A DNA stretch of 64,000 nucleotides from Nothopassalora personata (GCA_033816765.1 CM066292.1:3410001-3474000), one strand, 5' to 3'. Shown: positions 10,444 through 21,596, counted from the first letter of the stretch. Notes: a model not told the origin generated them from the letters alone. A program made the numbers and translations.

Positions 10444-12254
10444 GCAACACCACACACGAAACACGACGGATGGCATCACGACCACCGAAGCACATCACCG
10501 CCGATGCAGCTCCGGCTTTTGCGACGGACATAACGACATGATAGAAGACGACCAAAAGCATTACCGATGAGGACTCCATGAATGACTTTCCTCTTTCCTT
10601 TACCTTTGCTGATATGCTGCATCTTGGGCTAGACCCGACCGTGGCGATTGGAGCGGGACTGCATGCGCCGAGGAAGAAGATGCGCCTGGCAAGAGAAGCC
10701 ACAGGGGTGTTCTATAGAGGGATGAATAGCATGCATGCCAGGGCGCGAGCCGATGCTGATGATGGGATTGGGGAGATGATAGTATAGAGGGTTGAATGAT
10801 ACGGCTTGAATGATACGGCTTGAATGATGTGCAATGAAAGGCCCGGGATAAGTCTACCATTCCCGCTGTTTAACTGTGGCACTAAAATCAGAATTCCACG
10901 CCTGCAGATGCAAATTGACATCGAATTTGATGTGCGGTGGGCGGTCCTCATCATGGGGTCCCGCTGCGTGTCAGTGAGCGTTGTGATGTCGAAGTCGAAG
11001 GTGTCACTGTCGCGGTGCGCGCGCGGAAGCACCGCCAATTCCATGGTGTGTGCCAATGCCAATAAGGTACCAATGCCTTACACAGCAGCAGCGCCTGGGG
11101 GCGACAGCTTCCTTGGTGTGGCACGCGGCGCAATTCTGGCATCGAGGATCGGAGCGGTCTGTATTGGCTGTGGAATGAATGTACGGTCCCGTGGACCATC
11201 GCCTTGAAGCCAGCGAGCGATGATGTCGATTGACCGTTGAAGCTAACATGGGCGTGGTCCCAGAATGGAAAGGAGTCACGACTTCACCTCGTAGTAGTCT
11301 GATTATTATCCTGTAATGAGATCAAGTGAACTAAGTCGCATGGCCACGTCGTTGAGAGTGACCATTGCCGTGATCATGTGAATCACCGTGCGTGCTCATG
11401 ATGATCACCCAACACATTGGGAGAATTGTAAGACTCATCTCTCTTGTCCATGTCAGACTTTGTGCTAAAGTCGAGGTGAGCCAGACAGCCGTACTAGCTA
11501 GTGATCCTGCCAAGGCGCTTGCCATGTGCCAATTCACACGGTGTCTATCGAACGATAAGTCTCACGCTCTGCGAATGATAGATACTTACGGCAGATTTTC
11601 AAGTCAGGAAGTACATACCGGTGGCTTTGTAGTGCACTGAGGTCTATGTCAATGCATTCGGAGTTGTCATCTGCAATTGCGGTAAAGATGAACTACTACA
11701 TATACTCCAAGCCCTTGAATCTCACGATCCAGACGCCGTAGAGGCACGTCATGCGGACAGCCAGCACAAAGGATAGGATCTTCTACGAGAGTGGTTCCTT
11801 ACCAGTGGAATGTCTGAGAGTCCGCGCTGATGATTGACGTAGGGAAACGGGATGCTACAACTAGTGGTGAGCCTTGTGTGTTCCGGCGGATAGCCTTGCG
11901 TAGCAATCAGGCTTATGGTTGTGATTTCCTGTCTGTAGAGGACAACCGAATCTAACAGAGAGCAAAAAATGCGACCAAGGTCAGAAACAATTGCACTCGA
12001 CGGCGGGGCGGGACCTCCTGCTTGAGGCCCAGGGTAGCGAATGACGCACGAACGATGCTGTGGGCGAAGCCCGTATACTGGTGTCGCGCTTGCCATACGT
12101 GGTAAAGGTCCGGGCGAAGGACTCCATGACGAGCAATATGTAGACGTGCTGTCTTGCAGTGTTCGTGACGCGTGGATGGCGAAGATGGATCCATAGTGGC
12201 AATGCTCTCGACTCTATGGTACAACGCATACCACCACCAACAAATCGAGACACC
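10444..12254. other. Intergenic, no supported gene
   Basis: Host-like composition. Several open stretches of 60-160 codons exist on both strands but overlap one another, have no recognisable motif and no consistent codon bias, so I treat them as chance. Short repeats GAATGATACGGCTT occur near 10793-10825. The 3' untranslated region of the AMPK gene and the promoter of the next gene must lie here. Confidence 0.5.
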
Positions 12255-12563
12255 ATGGCAAAAGGTACCGGCGGCCGTAAGCCGAAGCCCAAGCAAGAAA
12301 GTGGTCAAAGCACTCTTGCCCGATTCTGCGGGCCAACAAGTATTCCGGTTGCCCCTAGAAAGCAGATGCCCGCTGTAGACCGCGATGATGACGACGAGCT
12401 GACCGCAGCATTCGCTGCCTCCCTCGAGAGCTTGAAGGCCGGCCAGCTCCAACGCAACGACAGCAAGCTATCCGGTCCAGGTCTGGACGCCAATACCATG
12501 GAAGACGGCACCATGGATGACGGCACAATGAATCGGGAGGTCGAGCTTGCAGCCATGCCAAGC
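12255..12563 (+). pseudogene. 5' part of an unrecognised gene split by a Copia insertion
   Basis: From an ATG at 12255 (context CACCATGG) 103 codons run in frame to the insertion point at 12563. The product is basic at its start, then acidic (a DDDDE run near residue 42). It carries QSTLARFC near residue 18, which resembles a PCNA-interacting (PIP) motif but lacks its second aromatic residue. The frame continues in phase across the empty site into 19847-20278. The Copia target duplication CAAGC lies at 12559-12563. I do not recognise the family. A host gene or an older repeat are both possible. Confidence 0.6.
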
Positions 12564-12739
12564 TGTTGTAAATAGGTATTTGACGAGTACAAGCTTCTAG
12601 ATTAAAACGATAGGGTGGATCAGTAACCCTCATAAATTGCCACAAGGTGTGAGACTATCTAGCTACAGAAAACAGTGTGATATAGTGTGTATGTGCTAAG
12701 TCCTAACTAATATAGACCTTGGTTACCTAATTCATAACA
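12564..12739 (-). repeat. 3' LTR of the complete Copia element (left in window)
   Basis: 176 bp. Differs from the right LTR at ten positions, all transitions at CpA or TpG; nine of the ten mutated (TpA) states are in this copy. Flanked on the left by CAAGC. Confidence 0.93.
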
Positions 12740-12749
12740 CTCCCCCTTC
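12740..12749 (-). other. Polypurine tract of the complete Copia element
   Basis: On the minus strand GAAGGGGGAG lies directly before the 3' LTR (which starts TGTT), the expected position of the plus-strand DNA primer. Confidence 0.75.
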
Positions 12750-13214
12750 AGACTAACTACTATAAAGACAGTCTAATCAACTTGATATTACCTATGTTGC
12801 TATATTAGTCTCGAACACCTTCACTAGTTCTAGATACTAGGTTTCTGCCATAAGCAAGCACATGCTAAGGACAGTAATCTTGTTAGATTTGCATGTATAA
12901 GAGACCTACTCTTAGACACACTTAGGCCTTATCTTTCCGCTTTTAGAAGTGAACAGAAGGTTCTCTCGGCTTAAGAAGGTCTAGCTAGGCAGTATCGTAC
13001 AAACCTCGTAGGTACGCATAAAAGAAGCTAGTTCTTTACTAAACAACTCTCTCTACTTTATACCACTTTACACCTCTCTTCCTACCTTTTTAGACTACTA
13101 TACACTTACACACCCTAACAACTACTATATACACATTCTCAAAGCTTTTCAAGAAGCTTTTAGCAAGGTATGCTATATATGTAATAGTGTTTTAAGGGTG
13201 TTGCTAACTTATAA

Positions 13215-14344
13215 GTAGCATTATAGTAGATGTTGTTAAGTAGACTCCTATAAACTAGTTTAGTAGTACTAGCAATGTCTTTAGTAGTAGATCTAGCTCT
13301 AGTAACGATTAAGATCCTAACAAGCGTCCTCCTAGTAATAGTAGAAAGGGTCTACCTACATCTAGTAGGATCTCTAAGCGTAAGACCCTTATTAAGGCAC
13401 TTAGACTAGTTAAGCAGATTATCGAGAGCAAGCGTAAGATTACTAAGAAGAATATAACCTTGTAGCTTACTATAGCATCCCTTAAGGTTACCTTCTATAA
13501 GAAGAAGCTTCTAACTACTAAGGGTAGTATTACTAATCTACCGAACTAGGGTTAGATTAACGCGGCTGCCTAGGATTTTGATTATATAACAGTTAACCCT
13601 TAAGGTCGTATTTCTAATACTATTACTATAAACCTTAATAGTAGTTAGAACTACCTTCCTGCCTTATGGGCTTCCGCTATAGACTATCTTGTTTAGCACT
13701 TCGGTAGCGCCTATAACCGCTGTAAGGAGAGATCTAACCTTCCCTTTTCTAGCTACTACACTATTCTAGGATAGTTTAAGGGCTACTATACCAACTGCAC
13801 TCTTAACAATTATTACGACAAGTGTAGCTTCTTCTCTCTACGGACCCTATAGTAGAGTGCCGCTAGTCTATCTAGAACCTACTAGTAGCCTAGTATAGGT
13901 TATACTCGCTCCGCTAGTGCTGTATTCTAGGGTAGTGTATAGTATAGTCAATCTCCTCCTATTATGCGCAGCAGTCCTCTACGTAAGGGCTTCCTATCTC
14001 TAGTTCTATACTCTCCTAGCATAAGTACCTCTAGATATAGTCTTTAGATGCTACCTACCTAGCTTATTCCTAGCGATGTGGACTAGCGCCTAAGCATCCC
14101 TAGGGCTCCTAGTAATGGTTCTAGAACTGTCCTCCTAGAGCTTCGCCTCCTATTCTCTAACTCCCTCTCTTAGGATAAGGTTACTACCTTGATTCGTTAG
14201 TTCCTATAGCGCTTAGGTACTAATGATGACTTTTGGGAGGGTGCTATATTAAACTCGAGTTCCTATAAGAGGGGTTCTAGAGGCTCTAGTAGTTTTAGTA
14301 GTAAGTAGTAGTCTAGATAGTGTACTTGCATTAGGTCTTAGTGA
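13215..14344 (+). pseudogene. Extra antisense reading frame between RNase H and the 3' LTR of the Copia element
   Basis: On the strand opposite to gag-pol, a frame of roughly 370 codons can be read from about 13215 to TAG-TGA at 14339-14344. Its only interruptions are TAG/TAA at codons that would be CAG, CAA or TGG, the same RIP damage as in pol. The N-terminal part is Ser-rich, then Lys/Arg-rich with a helical look (near 13370-13510), and the C-terminal part is Ser/Gln-rich. No domain is recognised. Its last 280 bp are also present in the second copy (60481-60758). No start ATG is certain. Confidence 0.55.
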
Positions 14345-14699
14345 TTTAGTTAGGGCTGAAGGATAAAATGGCCGTTATAAGCAAGGGCGGTCTACTTCTC
14401 TATTTCCTTTTGTTTTGTTACTATAGCTCCCCTAAATTAGAGTCTATAATAATAAACTAGATCTTACCTTAAAAGGCGGTTCTGAAGCAGGCCTCTCTAT
14501 AGTCTAGTTGCATAAGCATAGTAAGATATGTAATACCCTAAATGAATCTAGCCCTTAAGGCTAATAAATAAAAACTTTCCTCTACTGTCTCTAAACAAAT
14601 GAGATATTGCTTTATAAATACTTGTAAACAAATGAAGGTCTTGCCATGTACAAATAAAAGTGTAGTTAGTCTCTAGAAGCCTCCCTTAGAGAATGTAGT

Positions 14700-17600
14700 T
14701 TAGTGACTTTAGCTTTATAAGCCAATCTGCAAGCTGCTATGTAGTAGGGATATACTTAACTATAATTAAGCCTTCTTTATAAACATGTCTACAAAAATAG
14801 TTCCTTAGTCTAACATGCTTAGTTCTTCTATAGTTAGTGTAATCTCTAACTAGCTTAATAGTAGACTAGTTGTCTATAAAGATCTTAAAGGCTTGAGCTT
14901 TGTAGTTGGTTATTTTCTAGGTTTTATAGAGTAGATTTCTTAACTATATTACTTCCCTGTAGCATTTAGTTAAGGCTATATACTCTGCTTTAGTGCTTAA
15001 CAGCACTATCTCCTTCTCTAGGTTGGATTTCTAGATAATAGGACTTCTAGCCATTTTGACTAGGAGTCCTAAGGTTGATCTACCTATTAGATCTCTAGAG
15101 AAATTAGAGTCTATGTAGATCTCTAGCTTTAGGGATTGTGTTTTTCTAAAGATTAGGCATTTGTTAATTGTTCTAGCAATGTATCTTTAAACATGCTTTA
15201 CTACAGCAATATGTTCTACTAAAGGATTAGCTAAGAATTTGGCTAGGTGGTTTATTGCATAGGAGATATCTAGCCTAGTCTAGTTAGCTAGGTACTAGAG
15301 TTCCCTAGTTAATGTGTTAAACAGATTGTAATCCTATATGTTGCATTGCTCTTTATAAGCTTTATACAGGCGGTTAAGGGGATACTTGACACTTTTGGCT
15401 AAGTCTAGGCTATGTTTCTAAAGTTTCTCTAAAGCATAGTGCTTTTAGGAGACATAGAGATCTCTATTCTTTTCACTCTTTAGTTGTATGCCTAGGAAAA
15501 GGTTGGTGTTAACAGTTTTAATAGAGTACTTCTTCTTTAGTCTAGCAATGAACCTTTTAATCTTCTAATTACTGTCGCTAAAGATCTAAAAGTTATCTAT
15601 ATACAGGAGAACTAAAAGATTCTCCCCCTAAAAAAGACATGCATTAGAATTAAGTCTCTTTAGGCCTGATTCTTCTAGAGCTTCCTTAGCATCATAGTAC
15701 TAGAGGTTTACAGCTTGTTTTAATCTATATAGTCCCTTCTTAATTTCTAGGACTTTGTTAGATAGATCTTTCTTAATAAGTTCTTACCCTTCTAGTGGTT
15801 TAATATACAAAGGTCTATTAATGTTAGGGTTTATAAATGCTGTTTCAACATTAATCTGTCTCCTCTTCTAGCTAAGAACTGTGCATAGGGCTAGGAGAAT
15901 CCTGCTTATTAGTAGCCTTAGGGTTGGAGCAAAGGTTTTAATATAGTCTGTCCCTTGCTTTTAAGTAAACCCCTTTACTACCTATCTAGCTCTACGCTTC
16001 TTAATAGACCTATTAGGAAGATACTTATAGTGCAGGACCTATTTTCCTATAAGCAGTTTCCTGCCCTTAGGGACTTTCTATAATAGGATCTATATAACAT
16101 ATTCTATGTCTTCTAAGGAGTTGAATTCCTTTCTAATTGCCCTAATCTATTTAGCTCTATTAGGTCTGTTTAATGCTTTAGTTAGGGTAGCAGGATCTAT
16201 AAGCTTCCCCTTCTTTACATTATCTATAGCTATTATAGCGAATACTTTCTTAAGTTTGCTATAATTATAATAGGATCTGTTCTATCTTAAACTTCTCCTA
16301 GTTAGCTTAGGATAGACCTTAGCTTGTTTAGTCTTTATAGGCTTATAAGTCCTATCTCTCTTCCTCTTACTAATGTGTAGGGCAGGGTAGAATAGTGTTA
16401 TAGCCTAATTAGGGTCTTCTTATACAGCTAGGGCTATGTCTTCTTAGTGTAGCTCTTTAGACTATAAAGTCTAAGGCTTATGCTCTATAGGGGATTGTTC
16501 CTAGAGCTAGGTGTGCTCTATAGGAGATTGTTCCTAGAGCTAGGTGTGCTCTATAGGAGACTATTCCTAGAGCTAGGGGGATGTGTCTCTAAATAGTAGA
16601 TGTGAATCTTCTGTCCTATGCTCCCCCTAAGACTAACCTTAGTTAGGGGAGTCTTGTTGCGAAGCCCTTTGTGTTTTAGGTTGGTTACTATGCTATAGTA
16701 GCTCCCCCTCTAGCTACATAGCTCCCCTTAAAGGTTTATAGGGTTAGTAACTCGCTTCTAGCTCGTGTAGCCCTTTATAAGGCATATAAATACCTTTATA
16801 GTAAGGGTCCTTAGGGTTATTATAGGGATGTCTAAGGAAGGTAATCTCGTTACCTAGGACAGCATGCTTATTACTAGCAGCAAGCTAGGAGCTCTTAACA
16901 GTCTGCCCTGTCTACTCCCCCTAAGCGACCTACTTGCCTATAGGGATTTAGTATTACGAGTTCCATAAGAAATCTTTATTAAAAGTTATATAGGGGGAAT
17001 AGGTTATCTTATAGACCTATTTTTCTTTCTCCTACTATAGCTTCTATAGTAGGTAGTTAGTTAATGAACTACCCTAGAATCCTATATACTACTATATGTC
17101 CGCCCTTATAGAGAACTTTTTAGACTTAGTATAATTGTCGTTATGTTTGTATGCTTTATATCCAAACCTCCTTACATTCCTTAAGTCTATCTCTTTAACA
17201 TTAATGCCTAGGTCCTTCTTAAAGTCAATCTATAGTACATTTTTTATTGTTAAGTTAAAGAGGCGGTTCGTAATATAGCATGCAAAATCCATAGCCTAGG
17301 GCTAGAGGTTCTATAGTAAGCTAGAGTCTACAAGCATGGCTCTAGCCTTGTTAATAATAACTTTGTTCGAAGCTTTAGCAATTCTATTCTACTTAGGTGT
17401 ATATAGTAATGCAAAATCCTATCTAATTCCTTTATATTAGGCATGTGTTCTAAGTTTAATGTTGTTGAATTCCCTACTACTATCTAAGAACTAGATCTTA
17501 GGTTTCTTCTTATAGTAGTTCTACATTATAGTAAGCTAAGTCTTAATTGCTGTTAGAGCAGCACTTTTCTTTAGAAGTGGCAAGCACTATCTTATCCTAG

Positions 17601-19500
17601 TTTTAGCACACGTAAGCATAAGGCAATATACGTAACTATTATAAGAGAGTAGAGTAATTAGACCAACTAGGTTAGCATAGATTTTATCTAATGCCTCTAG
17701 TGTAGGTCTCCTAGGGATTCTTAAAACAACTCTTTATAACCTTATAAGCTTACAAGTCTTACAATGCCCTAACTCTATAGTATTAACATCTTCTAGGCCC
17801 TTAACTGCTTCTTTTGTAGTATTAAGTAATGTGCTCCTAATATGCCTAAGCCTTTAATGCTATCTAACTGTGTTAGTTCTTAGCTTAGTAAATATAAGAG
17901 CAGCAAGTCCTTTTAGTACTAATCTGTCTTCATCCTTCCTAGAACCCCTCTTTACCCTAAGGTTCCTAAAGACAATGACATTTTTCATTATCTTAACTAA
18001 GCCTATAGGCTTGTCCTTCTAGAACAGCATTTTTGATAGTCTATCTAGGTAAACTCTATATTTCTTGTATAGGAGTTCTATAGAGATTAGTGTTACATCT
18101 GACTCTAGTAAGTAAAGCACATTACGAAGGAGGAGGGTAGTCTCTTAACTAAGATAGTTCTTTATGACCTACTCTAATTCTCCTTTAGTCGTAAGAGATC
18201 CTTACCTAACGGCCTATAAGAAGCATGTAGGCCTTAGTCTTAGCCTAACATTCTAAAGGTCTATAAAATTATTATAGATATAGAAGGATGTGCCTATGTT
18301 ATAGACTTTGTCTATTAATATTAGGTTTAATGCGGCAGCTACTGTCCTTCCTATGCACACTAGTTGTGCAACTGTAATAGCTACTCTAGACCTCCTATAT
18401 AGTTATCTCTAGTCCCTATTACTGTTAGAGCTATGCTCCTAATTAGATAATAAGTCTAACTAGTTATTAATTGCTATAGCAATCCTCTTCCTAGGGGATT
18501 TGCTACCCTTTACCTTCTTTACCCTGTCCTTTAGGGTGTCTTTACCCTTCTTAGACCTATTCCTAGGATTCTTCTCTAGATGCTGCTTATAGCAGTTCGC
18601 GTTGGTGTGCTTATGTAAGCACTATATATACTGCTTATTATCATTCTTACTTAAGAATGCTCTAACAAAGCCATTGCTAGGCTTATAGGTAGTAGGTACT
18701 TGCTCCTTCCTAAGAGTTGTAAATATCCTCTCTCGGGTAGTTAATTCTAGGGAATTGTTGTGTCTCTATGTCCTAAGCTATTCGACATAGTTTAGACCTT
18801 TAACAAAGTACAATCTATAGATGCTATCTAGGAGGACAAAAGAGGATTTAAGCCTTAACTTGTTATCAACTAGGGAAGATCTAATAAATTGCTCTATAGT
18901 AGTCTTGTTGTTATTTACCTATGCTTAAAAGTCTTTATAGTACTTCAATATATTAGGTCTTGCAGCATCTAGTTTAATGTGCCTAACTGCCTTTAGAGTG
19001 TTATATAGATCAATTGTAATAACTAGCTTGTATATTGCCTTAATTAAATTATACAATTCCTTAGCTAACTTGTCTATATCTCTAAAGTTTAGCCTTAGGG
19101 TAGAATCTAATCTAGCTATAATAATGCTATATGCTTATATGTCCTCTTTCTTCTATCGCTTATAGGCAGCTTTGTATCCTGCACTACTAGTGATGTCCTA
19201 AGGGGCTTCATTCTAGGCAGTCTTATCTTAGACATTCTTAGTTGCATCTTGGGGTTGATTATAAGCTGCCCTGTTTAGAGCGTACTTTGGGTCAACCTAG
19301 TCTAGATCATAGATCACGTATCTAACTAGATCCTTCTCTAGCAGTGCGCTAATTAGCATAGATTTCTATGCCTAGAACTGCACGCCTTTCTTAAGCACCT
19401 GGTTGTCCTTGGCGGATCTTACCAGGTTGCTGGAGGTATTGTTTCTAAACTCTATACCTAGTCTAGCTCTTTTAGATGCTGTACTATAGTACTAGTGCTT
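14700..19500 (-). pseudogene. Copia gag-pol (RIP-inactivated)
   Basis: Minus-strand reading gives a gag with a degenerate zinc-knuckle-like CLHKHTNANC near 18600, then an integrase HxxxC-type zinc region near 17750-17880, the integrase core near 17300-17720, reverse transcriptase about 15500-16300 and RNase H ending near 14900-15010 (block LSTKAEYIAL). Stops are TAG/TAA at Gln or Trp positions throughout. A 33-bp tandem repeat lies in the linker between integrase and RT (16482-16580). Domain order is Copia. No function is possible. Confidence 0.85.
16482..16580 (-). repeat. Three 33-bp tandem units in the Copia integrase-RT linker
   Basis: Units begin GCTCTATAG at 16482, 16515 and 16548 and keep the pol frame (11 codons each). 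The same array is present in the second copy at 62896-62994. It lies in the low-complexity linker between integrase and reverse transcriptase. Confidence 0.85.
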
Positions 19501-19653
19501 AGTGCCGATCTCCTGCAGTAGTTCTTAAATCGATTAGGTAGGTAGTTGTCCGTGAAACAAATGCAGGGTTGAGTCCACTAGCAAGGCAAGCTAATCCTTA
19601 ATAGAGCTTCGATGACGATTCAGGTTTCAAATTGGATAGGCAGAGGAGCACCC

Positions 19654-19665
19654 GGGCTCATAACC
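19654..19665 (-). other. Primer-binding site matching the initiator-Met tRNA anticodon arm
   Basis: The plus strand reads GGGCTCATAACC directly against the LTR. That is the conserved anticodon stem-loop of eukaryotic initiator tRNA-Met (anticodon CAT), not its 3' end. The element would therefore be primed by a half-tRNA cut in the anticodon loop, as known for Drosophila copia and yeast Ty5 (hemivirus-type Pseudoviridae). Confidence 0.75.
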
Positions 19666-19841
19666 TGTTGCAAATAGGTATTTGACGAGTACAAGCTTCC
19701 AGATTAAAACGATAGGGTGGATTAGTAACCCTCATAAATTGCCACAAGGTGTGAGACTATCTAGCTACAGAAAACAGTGTGATATAGTGTGTGTGTGCCA
19801 AGTCCTGACTAACATAGACCTTGGTCACCTGATTCACAACA
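19666..19841 (-). repeat. 5' LTR of the complete Copia element (right in window)
   Basis: 176 bp, nearly free of RIP changes relative to the left LTR (one mutated site, in GATTAGTAA). Followed by the second CAAGC copy at 19842-19846. Confidence 0.93.
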
Positions 19842-19846
19842 CAAGC

Positions 19847-20278
19847 GACTCCGGAGATGTTGACGAAGCATTATCAGTCAACGATGACTCGCTCTCTACA
19901 AAATAAGCAGCAGCTCTCGAACAGCTCGCAACGTCGGTACAGGAGCCAGAAGATGACAATATTCCTGGCGATGCCGAGATCGACAGGCTACTCGCAGACT
20001 GCCAAGACCACGTTGTGGAAGAGTCCGATGGAGATTTGGACCTCTCCTTCCATGGTCGTGTCGAGTACCTTCGGTCCAGGCTGCAAGAAACCATCCACAA
20101 GCAGCCACTCGAGACGTTCATCCAAGCCCGTGCAGCTGCAACGCCAGACCGTCCGCCACAGCATGCAGCGAATACATCATCAGTCTGGCCGTTCAAATGC
20201 TCTGTTGTGAAGAAGCTCAGCCTGAAGGTTGCGAACGAGCTCGATGGATTCCTGAAGAAGCAGAATGATGCCAACTAG
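19847..20278 (+). pseudogene. 3' part of the unrecognised gene split by Copia
   Basis: Continues the frame of 12255-12563 when the Copia element and one CAAGC copy are removed. There is an in-frame TAA 23 codons in (at about 19904), where CAA would give Gln, then an acidic stretch and a helical C-terminus ending KKQNDAN before TAG (20276-20278). Joined length is about 247 codons. No domain is recognised. The lone TAA may be RIP damage that leaked from the neighbouring repeat or belonged to an older repeat. Confidence 0.55.
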
Positions 20279-20280
20279 AG

Positions 20281-20742
20281 TTGGCCCATTTCTCTGTTCC
20301 TTCAAGCACGGTCGATGCACAAATGCTCGTCTTTGCCCACTATCCGACTTTCTGGACAGTGTATCGTAACTACGGCGAGGCGCGAGACAGCACAGACCCC
20401 TGCATCCGGCTCCTTGAGCAGGCAGTTCAAGATGGTGGGCTTGACGGAATGTCGGTCATGAGCCGCATACCATTCCGCCAGCAACGGAGCAAGTCTTCCG
20501 ATACGCCTAAGCGGTTGCTTCCGCAAGCCATGATCAGCATCCTTCAGCGTCTTTGGGCTGACGTCCGAAAGACTGCATCGGCTCCCATCGCGATTGTGCT
20601 TGGCAAGGAACAGATACGGGCCTACAACCATGCATGTCCCAAGTCCACGCCTCTTCACTTGTACGATGCTGCTTTCTATGGAGGCTTCGATCATGTCTTC
20701 ATTGAGTGGGAGGACGGCCAGACTTTTTTAATGAAATTCGAC
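20281..20742 (+). pseudogene. Unrecognised coding fragment cut by a MULE-like element
   Basis: About 150 codons in one plus-strand frame, without stops and with a protein-like make-up (blocks such as AHYPTFWTVYRNYGEA and FDHVFIEWEDG). It starts without an ATG just after the preceding frame ends and runs into the inverted-repeat element at 20743. It may be a further exon or domain of the gene in front, in another frame, or a neighbour. I do not recognise it. Past the element, the frame in phase ends within about 12 codons, so the original end is not visible. Confidence 0.45.
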
Positions 20743-21351
20743 GCGGTGAATTACTCCCATAGGGACAATTATGTCAGAATTTACTGCTATAGGGATCATT
20801 ATGCAAAAATTACTCTTATAGGGATCTATAGGGATGCTGAATTACTGCTATAGGGACACATTATAGCAATCTTTAGGCTTCAACTTAGGGCATATTGCAG
20901 GGTGCAAAAAGATAGGTATAAAGCGTCCTTAGCGGTAGTTAGTGTCCTTGCCAACTAAGCTATTCGCAAGAGAGTGAAGTCCTCGTAACGACGACACTAA
21001 CTATTGCGTTTGTAGAGTAGGTTATATCTGCTAAGACAGACACCCGTTAGCGTCGTCGTAATCGAGCCGAGTTGCCTTCGAGATAAGTTGGTATTTGTCC
21101 TCTATAGGATCTTAGTCAACATTAATTTAACCTGCTCTACTATCTCTATAGAGCAGGTTAAATTAGAGCGGGCGCTTATCTAGTAGGGCGAAGTTAGTAT
21201 TCGAGGCGATTAGTCGTAAAGAGCGACTACTATAATACGTCCCTATAGCAGTAATTTGGCATCCCTATAAGTCCCTATAGGAGTAATTTTTACATAATTG
21301 TCCCTATGGGAGTAATAAACGACATAATTGTCCCCATGGGAGTAATTCACC
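20743..21351. mobile_element. Non-autonomous inverted-repeat element, MULE-like, about 609 bp
   Basis: Left end GCGGTGAATTAC and right end GTAATTCACC lie within inverted repeats of roughly 100 bp. These share several copies of the motif GAATTACTCCCATAGGGACA (20747-20840 and, inverted, 21240-21350). The flanks are a direct duplication GAAATTCGAC (20733-20742 and 21352-21361), 9-10 bp long, which fits the Mutator (MULE) superfamily. The interior (20880-21230) has no reading frame of note but contains a shorter inverted pair around AATTTAACCTGCTCTA near 21125-21166. No transposase, so it must be mobilised in trans. Confidence 0.8.
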
Positions 21352-21377
21352 GAAATTCGACTTCTGGTGTTCTCGGT

Positions 21378-21596
21378 CTACCACATGGAGTCGTGGCTAA
21401 GGAAGGTCTGGACAGGCACACTTTTGGGCGTCAAAGAGTCTTTAACCACGGCACCCGCGTTGGAGTTCCCGCCTAAGCAGTTGCTGAAAGCTTGGAGTTT
21501 GCCCATGCAACCATTGGTGGCACCGCAGTCGCGCGTGCTAATGTAGACTTGGACCCAGGTGAGTGTCATGCACAGCAAAAGCGCGAGGGACTTCAT
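21378..21596 (-). CDS. Possible small secreted cysteine-containing protein
   Basis: A 72-codon minus-strand frame with ATG. It starts with a basic residue and a hydrophobic stretch (MKSLALLLCMTLTWV) that looks like a signal peptide. The short mature part has three Cys (RDCGATNGC, FSNC). Small secreted proteins in repeat-rich DNA are a common effector layout in fungi, but three Cys and no homology make this weak. The opposite strand also reads as protein-like sequence here (GVVAKEGLDRHTFGRQR, one in-frame TAA), so one of the two is likely chance. Confidence 0.3.
   Translation of the reverse strand: MKSLALLLCMTLTWVQVYISTRDCGATNGCMGKLQAFSNCLGGNSNAGAVVKDSLTPKSVPVQTFLSHDSMW

Larger units (their letters stand above)
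12564..19841 (-). mobile_element. Complete Copia LTR retrotransposon, RIP-inactivated, with an extra antisense frame
   Basis: Two 176-bp LTRs (12564-12739 and 19666-19841) start TGTTG and end AACA. They are flanked by a perfect 5-bp duplication CAAGC (12559-12563 and 19842-19846), so this is a single intact insertion. Coding runs on the minus strand: gag from about 19500, then protease, integrase, RT and RNase H down to about 14700. The primer-binding site abuts the right LTR (19654-19665) and the polypurine tract abuts the left one (12740-12749). Between RNase H and the 3' LTR lies a plus-strand frame of about 1.1 kb. All frames carry RIP-type TAG/TAA stops. A second, truncated copy starts at 60481. 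Confidence 0.95.

Noticed and set aside
11952..12452. Minus-strand frame of 166 codons
   Set aside because: Overlaps the split gene on the other strand, with no motif and an improbable residue make-up.
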